Origin: Caryophanales bacterium UBA784
GTDB taxonomy: Bacteria; Bacillota_I; Bacilli_A; RFN20; CAG-288
Assembly (NCBI GenBank): GCA_002297045.1
Contig: DBJE01000013.1
Coordinates: forward strand, 1 to 64,000
Length of the DNA: 64,000 nt
Reading direction: 5' to 3'
Part shown: in pieces, positions 8,477-18,343 of the stretch
Layout of the letters: every line of letters starts with the position of its first letter
Numbering within the stretch: the stretch's first letter is position 1
Notes under the pieces: model-generated
Databases searched by the model: none
Seen by the model: only the letters and a program-made list of their open reading frames with translations
Told to the model about the DNA's origin: nothing
Position numbers and translations under genes: made by a program

Positions 8477-9829
8477 ATGACGAATTTCGCCTGGTTTAAG
8501 CCTATCTTTGTCTTAGAGCTGATAATTGCCGAAAGCAGGTTTCTTAACCTTCTCCCCGTTAGAAAACACTTTGCCATTAAGCTTCCTATTTCTTTAGCTG
8601 CCCTTTTTGGGGTTTCCTTTCTTCTTCCTTCCAATGTGACAAACGGAGTCTATTATTCCTTTCTGTTCCTATTTCTTTTCGGGCTAAGTTTTCTTGCTGC
8701 CATGGTTTGCTTTGACTCTTCACCGAAGAATATTATTTTTTGCACAATTACAGGACTTACAACCCAGCATATAGCCAGTGAATTGTATGAAATCTTCAAT
8801 GCTGCAAGGGAGAGCTATTTTCAGCTTAGCAGGAATCTTTATGATGGTAATGCAGGAACCAAGGCTGGGCCTGAAAATTATTTCTTTGCGGTCATCTATG
8901 TCGCAATATTTGCGTTACTTTATGGCCTAGTCTTTTTCTTCCTTGTACCTAAGGCGAAGAAGTACATGCTCTTTGAAGGAAGAAACGCCTCTATTGTGTT
9001 CCTTTCTTCCTTTATTGTCATTTTCGATGTCATTATCGGAAGGATGATTAGGAGCTTTCTTCCGTTTAAGTCCTTGTCCAGCCTTGATGCTTCAATTAAG
9101 TTCTTTATTTACTTTCTTTTCCATTTCTATAATATTGTCTGCTGTGTCCTTTCTATTATTCTTCTTATCGAGATTCCGAGAAGAAGCTTTGCGGAAGGAG
9201 AACTGAGGACGACGGAACGCCTTTATGCTTTGGAAAAAGAGCAATATAAGACCATTAAGGATAATTTGGATTTTATCAATATCAAATGCCATGACCTTAA
9301 ACACCAAAGGAGAACAATCCTTGCGGGAAAGGAAATCGACCACGAGGAAAGGAAGGACAGGGAAAATGCCATTGACATCTATGATTCTGCCTATAAGACA
9401 AAGAACGAGGCGCTCAACGTCGTCCTGAGGGAAAAAGGAAGGATATGCAAGAAGGAAGGAATCGAACTCACCTGCATTATCGATGCCTCTACCCTTTCCT
9501 TTCTTAAAGACTATGATGTCTATTCACTGTTTGGGAATATTTTCGATAATGCAATCGAAGCCTTGCGCCAGGTGAAAGAAAAGAAAAAGGTTCTTGCCCT
9601 TCAGATTAAGACGAAAGGTAACTTTCTTAGGATAACTAGCTATAACAGATTTGTCGGCGATCTTCGCTTTGAAAACGGCATTCCTGTCACGACGAAGAAA
9701 GACAAGATAAATCACGGCTATGGATTAAAGAGCATTAGTAATATCGTCAAGAAATACGGCGGACAGCTAAGAATCAAGACGAAAGACAACATTTATACCC
9801 TGACGATTCTTTTCCAGATTGATAAATAA
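8477..9829 (+). CDS. GHKL sensor histidine kinase (AgrC-like)
   Basis: 450 residues. About six membrane helices fill residues 1-225. A coiled linker leads to the phospho-acceptor motif C-HDLKHQ near 270. The GHKL ATPase domain has an N box (NIFDNAIEA, about 355) and a G box (HGYGLKSI, about 415). Domain order is that of peptide-sensing or cell-envelope kinases that pair with LytTR regulators. It starts on the base after the regulator stop codon, so the two are co-translated. No AgrD-like peptide gene was found nearby, so the signal is unknown. Confidence 0.92.
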   Translation: MTNFAWFKPIFVLELIIAESRFLNLLPVRKHFAIKLPISLAALFGVSFLLPSNVTNGVYYSFLFLFLFGLSFLAAMVCFDSSPKNIIFCTITGLTTQHIASELYEIFNAARESYFQLSRNLYDGNAGTKAGPENYFFAVIYVAIFALLYGLVFFFLVPKAKKYMLFEGRNASIVFLSSFIVIFDVIIGRMIRSFLPFKSLSSLDASIKFFIYFLFHFYNIVCCVLSIILLIEIPRRSFAEGELRTTERLYALEKEQYKTIKDNLDFINIKCHDLKHQRRTILAGKEIDHEERKDRENAIDIYDSAYKTKNEALNVVLREKGRICKKEGIELTCIIDASTLSFLKDYDVYSLFGNIFDNAIEALRQVKEKKKVLALQIKTKGNFLRITSYNRFVGDLRFENGIPVTTKKDKINHGYGLKSISNIVKKYGGQLRIKTKDNIYTLTILFQIDK

Positions 9830-9958
9830 ACCTTCTTATAAAAAAAGATGAATTCCAGGCAAAGGCCGTCTTTTGAGTAGGGCAAAAGCAAGGATATTTT
9901 CGATTGACGGAAAAACCAAGCTGGATGTATCCGCTTTCTTTCTGTACTTCCTTTTTTA

Positions 9959-9988
9959 GCCGTTCACAAGATTTAATTTGCCGTTCAC
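9959..9988 (+). promoter_or_regulatory. candidate LytTR operator (tandem direct repeats)
   Basis: GCCGTTCAC occurs at 9959-9967 and again at 9980-9988; the similarity continues as A/CAGAT after each copy. The two starts are 21 bases apart, two DNA turns, which is the geometry LytTR regulators use (9-bp repeats, 12-bp gap, GTT core). The pair lies between the LytTR system and the surface operon, about 95 bases before the first start codon and about 35 bases before a possible -10 (TACTAT, about 10023). Confidence 0.6.
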
Positions 9989-10081
9989 CAGATAAGAATA
10001 GTGATAAAGAGTGGGACTAATTTACTATGTAAGCGCATAGAAATGACTATTCATCAGCATTTCTAGAAAAGGAGCATGAAA

Positions 10082-11944
10082 ATGAATAAGATACGAATTA
10101 CTGGTGTGGGTCTCACCCTAATCGCCCTTGTTATTTTTTGTTGCCAAAACAAGTCTACTTCTGCTGGTAACGGAACACCGGATGATTTTGACAGTTCCGA
10201 TGTAAGCGGAGAATGGTACGGGCTCGGTTTCCAGGTCGATAGCAACTGCCGGACAGACTATCTAGTCGGTGAGATTCCTTCCGTCAATGATTTCACTGGT
10301 CTAGGCTATGACGGTGGAGACGAAGTGGAAGTGGATCCAAGTGAGCTTTCTGTTGAGCCAAATCGTCCTCTCACAGCGGAAGATCAGTCATTGACTTTCA
10401 CCTGGACTGGAAGTAAAACCGGAAAGAAATATAAGACGACATGGGACATCAAGGTCAGCAAAACTTTGGTATCCCAATGTGAGAGGAAGGAAAAGGCTCC
10501 CGTTAAGTATATCGAGGGTGAGCATCTTAAGAATCATAATGGCACAGATGTTGATCCGACAAGCAGTGATGAGAACATCAACAAAATAGATGAAAAAGTA
10601 CCCGAGATAAACGCCAGAAAAAGACCGGGCGCGGTAGGCACGGAGCTTAGCCTTGACAATGTTTCCGCTACTTCATGCTTTGAATACAACTATAAAACAA
10701 CTCAGAAAGGCTACATCCATATTTATGCCAACATTGCCTCCAATAGCCTAATGTGGGGGGATAGTGTCGATTACGGAGACGGGAAAACATCCAGTGTTGC
10801 CGGATCCGCGGCTTTAGACATGACTAAGGTCGTAACGATAACGAACAACGGAACGACTATCGAAGGCAAGAAATACGGTAACATTGCCGAACGGAAACTG
10901 ACGAAAGATATAGTGCAGCCTTATCTTGACGAAACAAATGATGCCTGGTATGCGACTTTGTATGCCTCTACGCATGATTTCCAGAGAAAATGGCTTGGTG
11001 TCGTTCCAGTGGATTCTGGTAATAATCTAATCAAATTGACGCTTAACAAAGTGAATTCAGGCAATTCCTCTTCTTATAGGTCAGCTGCCTGTGGAAACTG
11101 GGATTATATTGAACTTGCCTATGTCGGAGAAAACGAACAGCTTTCTCCTGTAAGCTTGGATATTTATAGTTCAAAAGCGGATTACCTTTTAGGCGACTCA
11201 TACGATAAGAATGCTTTAGATCTTCTTGCCACCGATAAGGATGGAATCAGGGAAGAGGCGGATAAGAATCAAATCACTCTTAATGAGAAACTAACAAGCG
11301 GACAGAAAAGCATAAAGATTACCTATAAAGGGATTTCTATTGATACTCCCGTATCCGTTCAGACTGAGCTACATGCTGAACTTGAAGAGGGACAACCGGT
11401 TACGCTTGTACAAAATGGTGACGATAACCACGTTGAAATCTGGGACAATAAGCTCAAAACCAAAAAATACCTTAAGAAATTAAAAACAGGAGACGCATTT
11501 GTCTTTAAATACAATAATTCGTCCAGTTTCCGTGGGAAAATCCAGATTTACGGAAACCTGGCTTCCTGTGATATTCAGTGGCGTAATGTAAAGGATGTGA
11601 GACCCGATCTCACTCCAGAAGGCGAAGTGGTTGCTCCGGTCGCTACAAATAATGTCAATTTGAAAGATGAAATCAAAGTGACGAATAACTCCAATGCGGT
11701 AACCCTTATTGACAGCGAAGTATACGGAAAAGCCGTGACTTCTGAGACTGATTTATCTGTTGTAAGCAAGAACTGGAAAACCGATCCTTATGCTGCGTTT
11801 GAATACTGGACCTGTGAACAGTTTGACCAGGTGAAAATAGCAGAAGCCGTTGTTGAACCGGGAGCAAACGAGATAAAAATCGAATTCATCAGCGACTCTA
11901 AGATCAACTGGGACAGTCTTGACTTCAAATTAGTCGAAGCTTAG
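10082..11944 (+). CDS. exported protein with two CBM-like domains
   Basis: 620 residues. The start is ATG 10082, 7 bases after GGAG; ATG 10076 is only one base from that site. The N-terminus is a signal sequence ending IFCC, possibly a poor lipobox. After a Ser/Asp-rich part come two related beta-rich domains: about 195-345 (from the FEYNYKTTQKGYIHIYANIAS region) and about 480-620 (FKYNNSSSFRGKIQIYGNLAS). Both end in a 'WDYIEL / FDQVKI ... NEIKI' pattern typical of CBM6/35-like sandwiches. An Ig-like stretch (KSIKITYKG) lies between them. First gene of the surface operon; probably binds the glycan that the GH3 enzymes cut. No catalytic motif is seen. Confidence 0.7.
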   Translation: MNKIRITGVGLTLIALVIFCCQNKSTSAGNGTPDDFDSSDVSGEWYGLGFQVDSNCRTDYLVGEIPSVNDFTGLGYDGGDEVEVDPSELSVEPNRPLTAEDQSLTFTWTGSKTGKKYKTTWDIKVSKTLVSQCERKEKAPVKYIEGEHLKNHNGTDVDPTSSDENINKIDEKVPEINARKRPGAVGTELSLDNVSATSCFEYNYKTTQKGYIHIYANIASNSLMWGDSVDYGDGKTSSVAGSAALDMTKVVTITNNGTTIEGKKYGNIAERKLTKDIVQPYLDETNDAWYATLYASTHDFQRKWLGVVPVDSGNNLIKLTLNKVNSGNSSSYRSAACGNWDYIELAYVGENEQLSPVSLDIYSSKADYLLGDSYDKNALDLLATDKDGIREEADKNQITLNEKLTSGQKSIKITYKGISIDTPVSVQTELHAELEEGQPVTLVQNGDDNHVEIWDNKLKTKKYLKKLKTGDAFVFKYNNSSSFRGKIQIYGNLASCDIQWRNVKDVRPDLTPEGEVVAPVATNNVNLKDEIKVTNNSNAVTLIDSEVYGKAVTSETDLSVVSKNWKTDPYAAFEYWTCEQFDQVKIAEAVVEPGANEIKIEFISDSKINWDSLDFKLVEA

Positions 11945-11976
11945 AAAGGCTTGAAACTTAATCAGGAAAACAATAT

Positions 11977-14900
11977 ATGAAAAAAGGAAAAGCAAAAAAT
12001 AAAAAGAAGAGGAAGGCGTCTACCCTATCGGCTATTCTTCTGCCTATCAGTGCATTGACTTTGGCCGCTGCCATTGCTGTACCGATTGTAAGCAATAAGT
12101 TTTCAGGAACCTTGGATACTGTTTTTGGCGCTGGTAAACTGACCACGATTGGAGGGGATTCTTCCAAAGCGGTTTTCTATGAGAAACAAACAGGTGCCGA
12201 AGCAACCGCAAAAGCGGTGGAGGGGACTAAGAAGGTAGCAGAAGAGGGCATAACGCTTTTGAAAAACGACAGCAATTGCCTCCCCTTAAGCAATACGGAT
12301 GTGATAAGCCCTATCGGCTACAACTATTACCACACTAATGGTGTTGCCGGCTCGGCTAATTGGAATAATACTCAATTAAAAACCGTCACCTTTGCCGAGT
12401 CCATTGCCGAACACTTCACCATCAACGAAGAGATTGATAAAATAACAAAAAATATCCCCACCGTAACAAGGAAGGAAAAAGCCGGGACTGAGCCGATGGA
12501 GATTCAGGCTGTAAACGCAAAAAGAAGCTTATATGCACCGGCTACGGGAGCCTATGCGGGAAAGGAAGCGGCTTTAAAGGGAACCATCGGTATCATGGTC
12601 GTTTCCAGAAACGCCAGTGAAGGCGCCGATTTAAAGAGGGATGCCTTTGAAGATGGGACCAAACATAGCCTTACTTTAACGGCAGGTGAATTAGATTGTC
12701 TCAGAACATCCAAAAACAATGCGAAAAAAACCATTCTCGTTGTCAACAGTGTCAATGTCTTCGAAATAACAGATGAAATCTCTGCTTTGTGCGATGCGAT
12801 TATCTGGATGCCGACCGAAGGAAGCGGTGGTGCTGCCGCCGTCGGAGAGATTCTGTCCGGTGAAGTCAATCCCTCTGGAAGAACAGTGGATACGTGGACA
12901 AAAGACTTTTTCTCCGATCCTGCCAACAAAAACTTTGGTTTCTGCAGTGGAAATTATTCAATAAGCGGTAACACTCTTAGGCAATATACGAACGTTACTA
13001 CCACACAGAATAAACCTGGAACCTTTGTCGAATACGAAGAGGGAATCTATGTCGGCTATAAATACTATGAGACCGCTTATGAAGAAGCCAGGAACGGAAA
13101 TTATGACGGGTTTAACTACACAAGCCAAGTTGCCTACCCATTTGGATACGGACTTTCTTATACCACTTTCGATCAGAAATTCATCGATAAGGAAGTGAAC
13201 GGCAACACGGTTACCCTGAAAGTCGAAGTGAAGAATACTGGCAATGCTGCCGGAAAAGACGCCGTTCAGATCTACTATGGTGCACCTTATACGGATTTTG
13301 ACAAGGAAAACGGAATCGAGAAATCCTCAAAAAATCTTATCGCCTATGATAAAACTGATCTTATCCAGCCCGGTGAAAAGCAGGAAATAACCTTAAATTT
13401 CAATGTTGATGATAGGTCTTCCTACTACTCCGGAAAAGATAATGGCGACGGAACGAAGGGCTGCTATTATCTATCCGCCGGTGATTACAGCATCTATCTA
13501 GGCAAGAACGCCCATGATAGTTACGAAACCTACACATGGAACAATAAAAAAGATATCTTCTATGACAATACGAATCCCAGAGAATCGGAAAAGGCTGCAC
13601 AATCAAAATTAGATAAAGACGGAAATCCAACTAACGAACCGAAGAAGCAAGGCTCCGAATTCAAGGCGGCAACAAACCTTTTCGAGTCTTCTGTCAGTTT
13701 CAGGAAACAGAATTTTATCAACAATTTCTCCAGAAAGGACTTCAAAGGAACGTTTCCGACCATTCCAACTGATGCAGATAAAACCTTAGCCGATGAATAT
13801 AAAAATGATTTTGACTCCTATAAACCTGGTAACTTTGATCCAATCAATCATCCTGTCCTCGGAAATGGTAAGACATCCAAAGTACGTAACACGACTCCGT
13901 TCAAGGTGGAGAAAAAAGGTCTTGATCTTTCTTCTTACCGCGGTGTTGATTACAACGATGAAAGCTGGGATGAACTGATCCACCAGATTTCCTTCAGAAA
14001 CAGCGAGGACAAGGCCCAGCTTGGCACACTTCTTGGCTATGGTGCCTATCAGACAGCAGCACTCGATGCGATCGGAAAATTCAAGGTTGACGATTTTGAT
14101 GGTCCTTATGGATTCTCCACCTTTGGTTCCAAGAAGGATTACACCTGGTGCTCTTATACTTCTGAGGCTCTCCTTGCTGCAACATTCAATCCCCGTCTAG
14201 CCTATGAAACAGGTTATAACATGGGTCAGGAAGGCTTATGGAATGATGTGCAAGGACTCTATGCTCCTGGACTCAACATCCACCGGAGTGCCTTTGGCGG
14301 ACGGAACGGCGAATATGTTTCTGAAGATCCGTTCATGACTGGAATTGTCGGTGCCAATATCATCAGCGGTGGTTCGGATGGCGGAATTTATAGGTACAGG
14401 AAACATTTTGCCCTGAATGAACAGGAAAGCAACCGAAACGAAAGGCTTAGGACCTGGGCGACCGAACAGACTATCCGGGAAACTTATCTCAAGCCGTTTG
14501 AAATTGCAACGAAGAACGCAAAACAAAAACTGAAATACATTGATTCCAATACGGGAGAATTAGAAACAAAGACAATCCGTGCCTGTAAGGGTGTTAGGAC
14601 CGCGTTCAACTGCATTGGTCCAGTCATGGCTTCGAATAACTGGTACCTTCTAGAAGGAACCCTGAGAGGGGAATGGGGATTTGAAGGAACCGTCATTACT
14701 GACTATGCCCCTCAAGTTGATAGGGATGCGAGGATCCGTAGTGGCAATGATCTGTATTTGGCCGCAGTGAATAAGAACCTTGATTCTCTTTTGCAGGATA
14801 CATCATCCATAACTGGACTTCATCGGATCCTGGATGCAGTCAAAAACATTGCTTATACGGTCGTCAACTCTGGTGCCTATAATGGCATTGCCCCTGGTGC

Positions 14901-15075
14901 AAAATCTGTCCGTGGCACTGCACCATGGAGAATATGGATTAACGTTGTCTTAGTCTGTTCCCTCTATGCAGTGACATTGGCTTTAGTAACCATAACAATA
15001 GTCAAATTTGTTCTGGAAGGCAAAAGACGGAAAAAGACAGAAAAACCGGAAATGGAAGCTGGTTCCCAGGAGTAG
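11977..15075 (+). CDS. membrane-anchored GH3 glycoside hydrolase, permuted
   Basis: 1032 residues. GH3 enzymes remove terminal beta-linked sugars. The usual order is reversed: the alpha/beta sandwich comes first (GITLLKNDSNCLPLS, about 85), then an fn3-like part (about 400-520), then the barrel (FDGPYGFSTF about 705, KHFALNEQESNR about 810, and VITDYA about 905 with the probable nucleophile Asp). This permuted plan is known from Ruminococcus and Bifidobacterium relatives. One hydrophobic helix lies at 18-40 after a Lys/Arg tract, and another at about 985-1010 before a basic tail, so the protein is anchored at both ends with the catalytic part outside. AGG at GV-M-TAFN matches the family Met. 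Confidence 0.92.
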   Translation: MKKGKAKNKKKRKASTLSAILLPISALTLAAAIAVPIVSNKFSGTLDTVFGAGKLTTIGGDSSKAVFYEKQTGAEATAKAVEGTKKVAEEGITLLKNDSNCLPLSNTDVISPIGYNYYHTNGVAGSANWNNTQLKTVTFAESIAEHFTINEEIDKITKNIPTVTRKEKAGTEPMEIQAVNAKRSLYAPATGAYAGKEAALKGTIGIMVVSRNASEGADLKRDAFEDGTKHSLTLTAGELDCLRTSKNNAKKTILVVNSVNVFEITDEISALCDAIIWMPTEGSGGAAAVGEILSGEVNPSGRTVDTWTKDFFSDPANKNFGFCSGNYSISGNTLRQYTNVTTTQNKPGTFVEYEEGIYVGYKYYETAYEEARNGNYDGFNYTSQVAYPFGYGLSYTTFDQKFIDKEVNGNTVTLKVEVKNTGNAAGKDAVQIYYGAPYTDFDKENGIEKSSKNLIAYDKTDLIQPGEKQEITLNFNVDDRSSYYSGKDNGDGTKGCYYLSAGDYSIYLGKNAHDSYETYTWNNKKDIFYDNTNPRESEKAAQSKLDKDGNPTNEPKKQGSEFKAATNLFESSVSFRKQNFINNFSRKDFKGTFPTIPTDADKTLADEYKNDFDSYKPGNFDPINHPVLGNGKTSKVRNTTPFKVEKKGLDLSSYRGVDYNDESWDELIHQISFRNSEDKAQLGTLLGYGAYQTAALDAIGKFKVDDFDGPYGFSTFGSKKDYTWCSYTSEALLAATFNPRLAYETGYNMGQEGLWNDVQGLYAPGLNIHRSAFGGRNGEYVSEDPFMTGIVGANIISGGSDGGIYRYRKHFALNEQESNRNERLRTWATEQTIRETYLKPFEIATKNAKQKLKYIDSNTGELETKTIRACKGVRTAFNCIGPVMASNNWYLLEGTLRGEWGFEGTVITDYAPQVDRDARIRSGNDLYLAAVNKNLDSLLQDTSSITGLHRILDAVKNIAYTVVNSGAYNGIAPGAKSVRGTAPWRIWINVVLVCSLYAVTLALVTITIVKFVLEGKRRKKTEKPEMEAGSQE

Positions 15076-15150
15076 GAAGCATAAAGGCTTATTCTGTTTT
15101 TCAAAAGTTTTCGGAGAAGCCGAAGGAATTTCTTGCACCCATCAGATTCT

Positions 15151-15180
15151 CTTCCTTCGAGAGCATGTTCTCGGAGGAAG
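15151..15180 (+). promoter_or_regulatory. strong hairpin between the two GH3 genes
   Basis: A 12-bp stem (CTTCCTTCGAGA / TCTCGGAGGAAG, one G-T pair) encloses a 6-base loop in the 209-base gap between the GH3 genes. No T-run follows, so it is more likely an RNA processing or stability element than a terminator. No promoter is obvious in the gap. Confidence 0.5.
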
Positions 15181-15284
15181 AAGTCCTTAGGGCGAACAGA
15201 AATCTTCCAATGGCAACTTTATGTTGATTTAGAAGTTAGATTTTATCTCTCATTCTTCAAAAGAAACCCAGAAAGGAAAAAACG

Positions 15285-18200
15285 ATGAAGAAACTTATTA
15301 AGAATATCCTAAATATTTCCGGGATGGTATTGCTTGGCTGCGTTGCTATCGTCGGCACAAATTATGCCTTAGCCTATTCTCCGCAAATCGATGCCCTTCT
15401 TTCAAAGGGAGGTGCACAGAATCAAGAGGCCTATAACAGTGCATTAGCAAAAGGCCAGGAGTTATCGGCGAAAATCGTAGAGGAAGGTACTGTTCTACTA
15501 AAAAACGATGATGTTGACGGCAAGCCTTGCCTACCCCTCGACAAAGAAAACAATCAGGAAAAGAAAATCAATATCTTTGGATATCACGCCTACAAAGAAT
15601 TTTTATATGGCGGTGACGGTTCGGGAAAAGTCCAGCCGGAAAACAGCAATAATAATGACGACAACACAACGTTCAATGAGGCACTGGCAAATTACGGAGA
15701 AGGATTTAATTACAACCGGGATATTGCAAAGCTGTATGACGGAGCCAAGAATGAAGAGGAAATCGACATCAATGCCGTTAGGACAAAAGAACTCATCGAA
15801 AGTTCAAAGAGCTATTCCGATGTTGCTCTTCTTATTATCGGACACAAATATTCGGAAAACGAGTATGACCAGCCTGAGTCTTCTGTGACGGTGAGTGAAA
15901 AAGAAAAGGCTATTTTAAAATTCTGTACGGAAAATTATAAAAAGACGATACTGGTAGTCAGGAACGGCGGGGCGATGCAGCTTGGTGTCCTAAAAGATAT
16001 TCCCGCCATCAGCGCCTGCTTAAATGTAGGATACACGGGAACCCAGGGCATCACTGGTCTGCCTAAGGTTTTGTTTGGCGATGTTTCCCCTAGCGGGAAG
16101 ACGACCGACACCTTCCCTTATGATATTAAGTCAAGTCCATCCTATTACTATACCGGCGGTGCGAATCTAGGACGCTATACAAACTGTCTTTCCAATGGTA
16201 AGTCGGATAGCAATACCTCGGATAGTTATGCAGACTATGTCGAAAGCATTTATGTGGGATACAAATGGTATGAGACCGCCGATGAGATGGGGGTCTGGAA
16301 CCAAGTTGATAATGGCTATGGGAAAGGATACAACGGTGTCGTCCAGTTTCCATTCGGATATGGCTTAAGCTACACCTCTTTTGACTGGGATGTATACAGC
16401 GTAAAGTTCCTTGACAAAGACGGGAAGGAAACGGAAAAAGTCAATGACGATACCAAGATCGAAGTCACCGTGAACGTAACCAATACGGGAAAGGCCGCCG
16501 GAAAGGATGTCGTCGAATGCTACGTCCGAGTTCCCTACAATCCGAGAAATCTGGATACGGCAATTGAAAAATCAAGTGTCACCCTTGCTGATTTTGCTAA
16601 GACCGGCGAACTACAGCCGGGTGAAACCGGTCAGGTCTCTCTGAGTATGAATGTCTCGGACTTTGCCTCCTATGACTGTTACGATAGGAACAAAAACGGA
16701 TTCAAGGGCTATGAACTCGAGGACGGCGACTACTCCCTCACCCTTCAAAGCGATGCCCACAACGTGAAAACGGTCGATTTTTCTTCCAAGGGTGAAACCG
16801 ATGTCGAAGGAAAGATTGACTTCAAAATCGAAAGCGGGAATGATACCCTTCACGGAATAGCCATAAGGAATGACAAAGTCACTGGTGTCGAGGTTAAGAA
16901 CCGTTTTACCGGCGATGACGCAGTGGATGGCGTCTCTATCGATGGAACGGATACCGGAGAGAACGTAAAGTATATTTCAAGAAGCAGTTTTACCAATCCT
17001 CTGGAAGCAACTAAACCTGAAAACAGAAACATGTCCGATGAATTAAAGAAATATGTTTCATGGGACAAAAATAAAGGTACCGAATGGGACAATGCCACTG
17101 TCGATTACGATGGAAACCCAGTCAACATTCCGGATTTCAAATGGGGAAGCAAAGATACGAATTATAAGATTTATGATGTGCAAAACGGAGGCCTTACGGA
17201 AGAAGGCAAGAAACTAGGTGCCGACTATAACGACCCCTTATGGCAGGATGTTTTAAACCAGCTAACAACCGAAGAAGCAAGAGATTTCATCCAGAATTCT
17301 TACGGAACCCCAAAGATCGATAGCATTGGTAGGCCGGCAAACAAAGAATATGACGGTCCTGCCCAGATTGCCGGATTCATTCAGAATTTCCCGCGTGGTA
17401 CTGGTTACCCTAATGAAACCCTCATCGCACAGACCTGGTCTAAATCCCTCGCCTATCAATTTGGATTGGCTTATGGAAGCGAAGCCAATAACCTAAACAT
17501 TGCCGGCGGCTGGGCACCTGGTGCAAACATCCATCGTACACCTCTGGGAAGCCGGAATTTCGAATATTTCTCGGAATGCCCGGTCCTTACTTCTTATAGG
17601 TTAGTGAGAACGGTCCAGGGAAGGCAGAACGCAGGCGTCTATCCGAATATCAAGCATTTTGTCTGCAATGATACCGAGGAACATCGACACCGGCTTTTCA
17701 ACTGGCTGACCGAACAGGCGTTGAGAGAAGTCTATTTGAAGCCTTTCCAGTGGGCTGTGCAGAGAGCCGATGCTGTCGGTCTTATGACTACCTACAATCG
17801 AGTCGGAGCCACATATAGTGGTGGAAGCATCGCCCTTAACACAGCGGTTGCAAGAGGAGAGTGGGGCTACAAAGGACGTATCATTTCCGACTATTCCGGT
17901 GATGTCAGTGCAGACTTTAGGGTTCTTGATCAGGCCCTGAGAGCAGGACAGGATTTAGGTATGGCCGTCAGCTTTAATCGGAGTTATGGATTCGATTATT
18001 CTGAATCTGGTCCGAAGAGACTTCAATATGCGATGAGAGAGGCGAGGCATCATTCTATTTATGCCTGGTTAAGAGTCCTTTACATCAACTCAAGCTATAA
18101 CGCAAGTGCAGATGTCGACTCTCAAATCATAGTGGGAAAGAAGATTGATTCGTTCAACTGGTGGAAGCCGACATTGTATGCCGTTGATACTCTAATCGGA

Positions 18201-18311
18201 TTTGGAATTGCTTTCTGGGGAGTTGCAGTTTTCTGGGACCAGGTTGCCACTTTGGTGGAAAGCAAGAAGAAAGCTACGGCGGACAGTGAAAGCAATCAGG
18301 CCGCTGAATAA
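15285..18311 (+). CDS. second membrane-anchored permuted GH3 enzyme
   Basis: 1008 residues, with the same architecture as the previous gene and diverged in sequence. There is an N-terminal membrane helix (about 10-30), GTVLLKND near 70, an fn3-like part, and then a barrel with KEYDGPAQIAGF (about 690), KHFVCNDTEEHR (about 790) and IISDYSG (about 870) holding the probable nucleophile Asp. A C-terminal helix (about 965-985) is followed by a charged tail. AGAAAGG lies 8 bases before the start. The two enzymes probably act on different linkages of one polymer. Substrate cannot be assigned by eye; candidates are beta-glucosides or beta-xylosides. Confidence 0.91.
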   Translation: MKKLIKNILNISGMVLLGCVAIVGTNYALAYSPQIDALLSKGGAQNQEAYNSALAKGQELSAKIVEEGTVLLKNDDVDGKPCLPLDKENNQEKKINIFGYHAYKEFLYGGDGSGKVQPENSNNNDDNTTFNEALANYGEGFNYNRDIAKLYDGAKNEEEIDINAVRTKELIESSKSYSDVALLIIGHKYSENEYDQPESSVTVSEKEKAILKFCTENYKKTILVVRNGGAMQLGVLKDIPAISACLNVGYTGTQGITGLPKVLFGDVSPSGKTTDTFPYDIKSSPSYYYTGGANLGRYTNCLSNGKSDSNTSDSYADYVESIYVGYKWYETADEMGVWNQVDNGYGKGYNGVVQFPFGYGLSYTSFDWDVYSVKFLDKDGKETEKVNDDTKIEVTVNVTNTGKAAGKDVVECYVRVPYNPRNLDTAIEKSSVTLADFAKTGELQPGETGQVSLSMNVSDFASYDCYDRNKNGFKGYELEDGDYSLTLQSDAHNVKTVDFSSKGETDVEGKIDFKIESGNDTLHGIAIRNDKVTGVEVKNRFTGDDAVDGVSIDGTDTGENVKYISRSSFTNPLEATKPENRNMSDELKKYVSWDKNKGTEWDNATVDYDGNPVNIPDFKWGSKDTNYKIYDVQNGGLTEEGKKLGADYNDPLWQDVLNQLTTEEARDFIQNSYGTPKIDSIGRPANKEYDGPAQIAGFIQNFPRGTGYPNETLIAQTWSKSLAYQFGLAYGSEANNLNIAGGWAPGANIHRTPLGSRNFEYFSECPVLTSYRLVRTVQGRQNAGVYPNIKHFVCNDTEEHRHRLFNWLTEQALREVYLKPFQWAVQRADAVGLMTTYNRVGATYSGGSIALNTAVARGEWGYKGRIISDYSGDVSADFRVLDQALRAGQDLGMAVSFNRSYGFDYSESGPKRLQYAMREARHHSIYAWLRVLYINSSYNASADVDSQIIVGKKIDSFNWWKPTLYAVDTLIGFGIAFWGVAVFWDQVATLVESKKKATADSESNQAAE

Positions 18312-18343
18312 ATGGTTCCGATAAAAAAGGACAGGGATATACT

